A stretch of DNA of 64,000 bases from Rhodopseudomonas faecalis (lineage in GTDB: Bacteria > Pseudomonadota > Alphaproteobacteria > Rhizobiales > Xanthobacteraceae): NCBI RefSeq assembly GCF_003217325.1, contig NZ_QJTI01000005.1, positions 62,001-126,000 of the forward strand, read 5' to 3'. The notes beneath the pieces are model-generated. The model was not told the origin of the DNA. It ran no database searches and worked only from the letters and a program-made list of their open reading frames with translations. Of the stretch, positions 62,965-64,000 are shown piece after piece. A program made the position numbers and the translations under genes. Numbering within the stretch: the stretch's first letter is position 1; each line of letters begins with the position of its first letter.

Positions 62965-64000
62965 TCAGGCGCCGAGCGCCTGCTCCAGATCGGCGATCAA
63001 ATCTTCCTTGTCCTCAATGCCGATCGAGACCCGCACCACGTCCGGCGCGGCGCCGGCCGCGGTCTTTTGCTCATCGCTGAGCTGGCTGTGGGTGGTGGAG
63101 GCCGGGTGGATGATCAGCGAGCGGGTGTCGCCGACATTGGCGAGATGCGAGAACAATTTCAGCTTGGCGACCAGATCGACGCCGGCCTGATAACCGCCCT
63201 TGAGCGCGAAGGTGAACACCGCGCCGGCGCCCTTCGGTGCGTATTTGCGCTGCAGGTTGTTGTAAGGATCGCTGGGCAGGCCGGCATAATTGACCTGTGC
63301 CACTGCCGGATGCTTCGACAGCCATTCGGCAATCGCCTTGGCGTTGTCGCAGTGCTTCTGCATGCGCAGCGGCAGGGTTTCGATGCCGGTCATGATCATG
63401 AAGGCGTTGAACGGCGATATCGCCGGCCCGAGGTCGCGCAGGCCGAGCACGCGGCAGGCGATCGCGAATGCGAAATTGCCAAAAGTCTCTTGAATCTTCA
63501 GGCCATGATATTCCGGGCGCGGCTCGCTCAGCATCGGATATTTGTTGTCGCGCGACCAATCGAAGGTGCCGGCGTCGACGATGATGCCGCCGAGCGAATT
63601 GCCATGGCCGCCGAGGAACTTGGTGAGCGAATGCACCACGATGTCGGCGCCGTGGTCGATCGGGCGGATCAGATAGGGCGTCGCCAGCGTGTTATCGACG
63701 ATCAGCGGCACGCCGGCCTTGCGCGCCACCGCGGCGATCGCTTCGATATCGGTGATGGAGCCGCCCGGATTGGCGATCGACTCGATGAAGATCGCCTTGG
63801 TGCGCGGCGTCACCGCGCGCTCGAAGCTGCCGATGTCATCGGGATCGGCCCACGCCACGTTCCAGCCAAAACTCTGAAAAGCGTGTTTGAACTGATTGAT
63901 CGTGCCGCCATAGAGCTTGCGCGCCGCGATGAATTCATCGCCGGGCTGCAGCAGCATCTGGAACGCCACCAGCTGCGCGGCATGGCCGGACGCGGTCGCG
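62965..64000 (-). CDS. metY: O-acetylhomoserine sulfhydrylase (C-terminal part, partial)
   Basis: The gene runs past the window end at 64000, so the N-terminus is missing; 345 codons are seen. Cys/Met-metabolism PLP fold: [33 protein letters not shown], and the PLP lysine in [18 protein letters not shown]. The C-terminal region ([19 protein letters not shown]) is conserved. It makes homocysteine (or cysteine) from O-acetylhomoserine and sulfide. The O-acetylhomoserine type is inferred from overall pattern; methionine gamma-lyase-like relatives are the alternative. Confidence 0.88.
   Translation of the reverse strand, partial: ATASGHAAQLVAFQMLLQPGDEFIAARKLYGGTINQFKHAFQSFGWNVAWADPDDIGSFERAVTPRTKAIFIESIANPGGSITDIEAIAAVARKAGVPLIVDNTLATPYLIRPIDHGADIVVHSLTKFLGGHGNSLGGIIVDAGTFDWSRDNKYPMLSEPRPEYHGLKIQETFGNFAFAIACRVLGLRDLGPAISPFNAFMIMTGIETLPLRMQKHCDNAKAIAEWLSKHPAVAQVNYAGLPSDPYNNLQRKYAPKGAGAVFTFALKGGYQAGVDLVAKLKLFSHLANVGDTRSLIIHPASTTHSQLSDEQKTAAGAAPDVVRVSIGIEDKEDLIADLEQALGA

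Overview
The window is GC-rich DNA from an alphaproteobacterium. Gene content points to the Rhodopseudomonas/Bradyrhizobium group: an LdtR-type MarR regulator, a Mg-type HemB, the glyA-nrdR-ribD-ribE-ribH-nusB-thiL-hppA order, a DUF2842 protein, and palindromic repeats of the kind common in that group. No species can be assigned from the sequence alone.

Region 1 (1-30,160) is ordinary chromosome. It holds the 3' end of parC; an ion-transporter-superfamily antiporter; mntH with a palindromic operator; bpt; an RDD membrane protein; hemB; an AMP-forming acyl-CoA ligase; ldtR; a large membrane GGDEF-EAL protein; a pair of small TIR-domain genes, one of them frameshifted; the one-carbon and riboflavin genes (glyA, nrdR, ribD, ribE, ribH); nusB; thiL; a K+-independent-type proton pyrophosphatase (hppA); bamE; a cytochrome bc1 assembly chaperone; DUF177, plsX, fabH, ihfA and a MerR regulator; and a two-subunit ThrE-like exporter.

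Region 2 (30,162-53,708) is a 23.5-kb integrated element in a tRNA-Pro(GGG) gene, bounded by identical 57-bp copies of the tRNA 3' half. It runs from a tyrosine integrase at the left end through a replication-initiator-like gene with four palindromic iterons inside its coding sequence, a ribbon-helix-helix repressor candidate, a trypsin-like protease, and a promoter-led cluster of short phage-type genes. That cluster has a Nu1-like small terminase, a tail assembly chaperone with a -1 frameshift extension, and a tape measure protein with a 39-bp repeat. I find no large terminase, portal, capsid, tail tube, baseplate or lysis genes. The right part carries cargo: a tandem pair of unknown paralogues, a complete luxR-luxI quorum-sensing pair, an RlpA-like/nuclease fusion, a DprA-like/phosphoribosyltransferase pair, a second secreted nuclease and small cysteine-rich proteins. 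The simplest reading is a phage satellite or strongly reduced prophage with its own replication origin, packaging and tail-length genes and its own acyl-homoserine-lactone signal.

Region 3 (53,661-64,000) returns to chromosome: the intact tRNA-Pro(GGG), a small membrane protein, the potassium transporter kup, a divergent exopolysaccharide pair (priming glycosyltransferase and a Wzc-like chain-length protein with a degenerate P-loop), DUF2842, ctaA, DUF190 with two overlapping crcB genes, and the 3' part of an O-acetylhomoserine sulfhydrylase gene.
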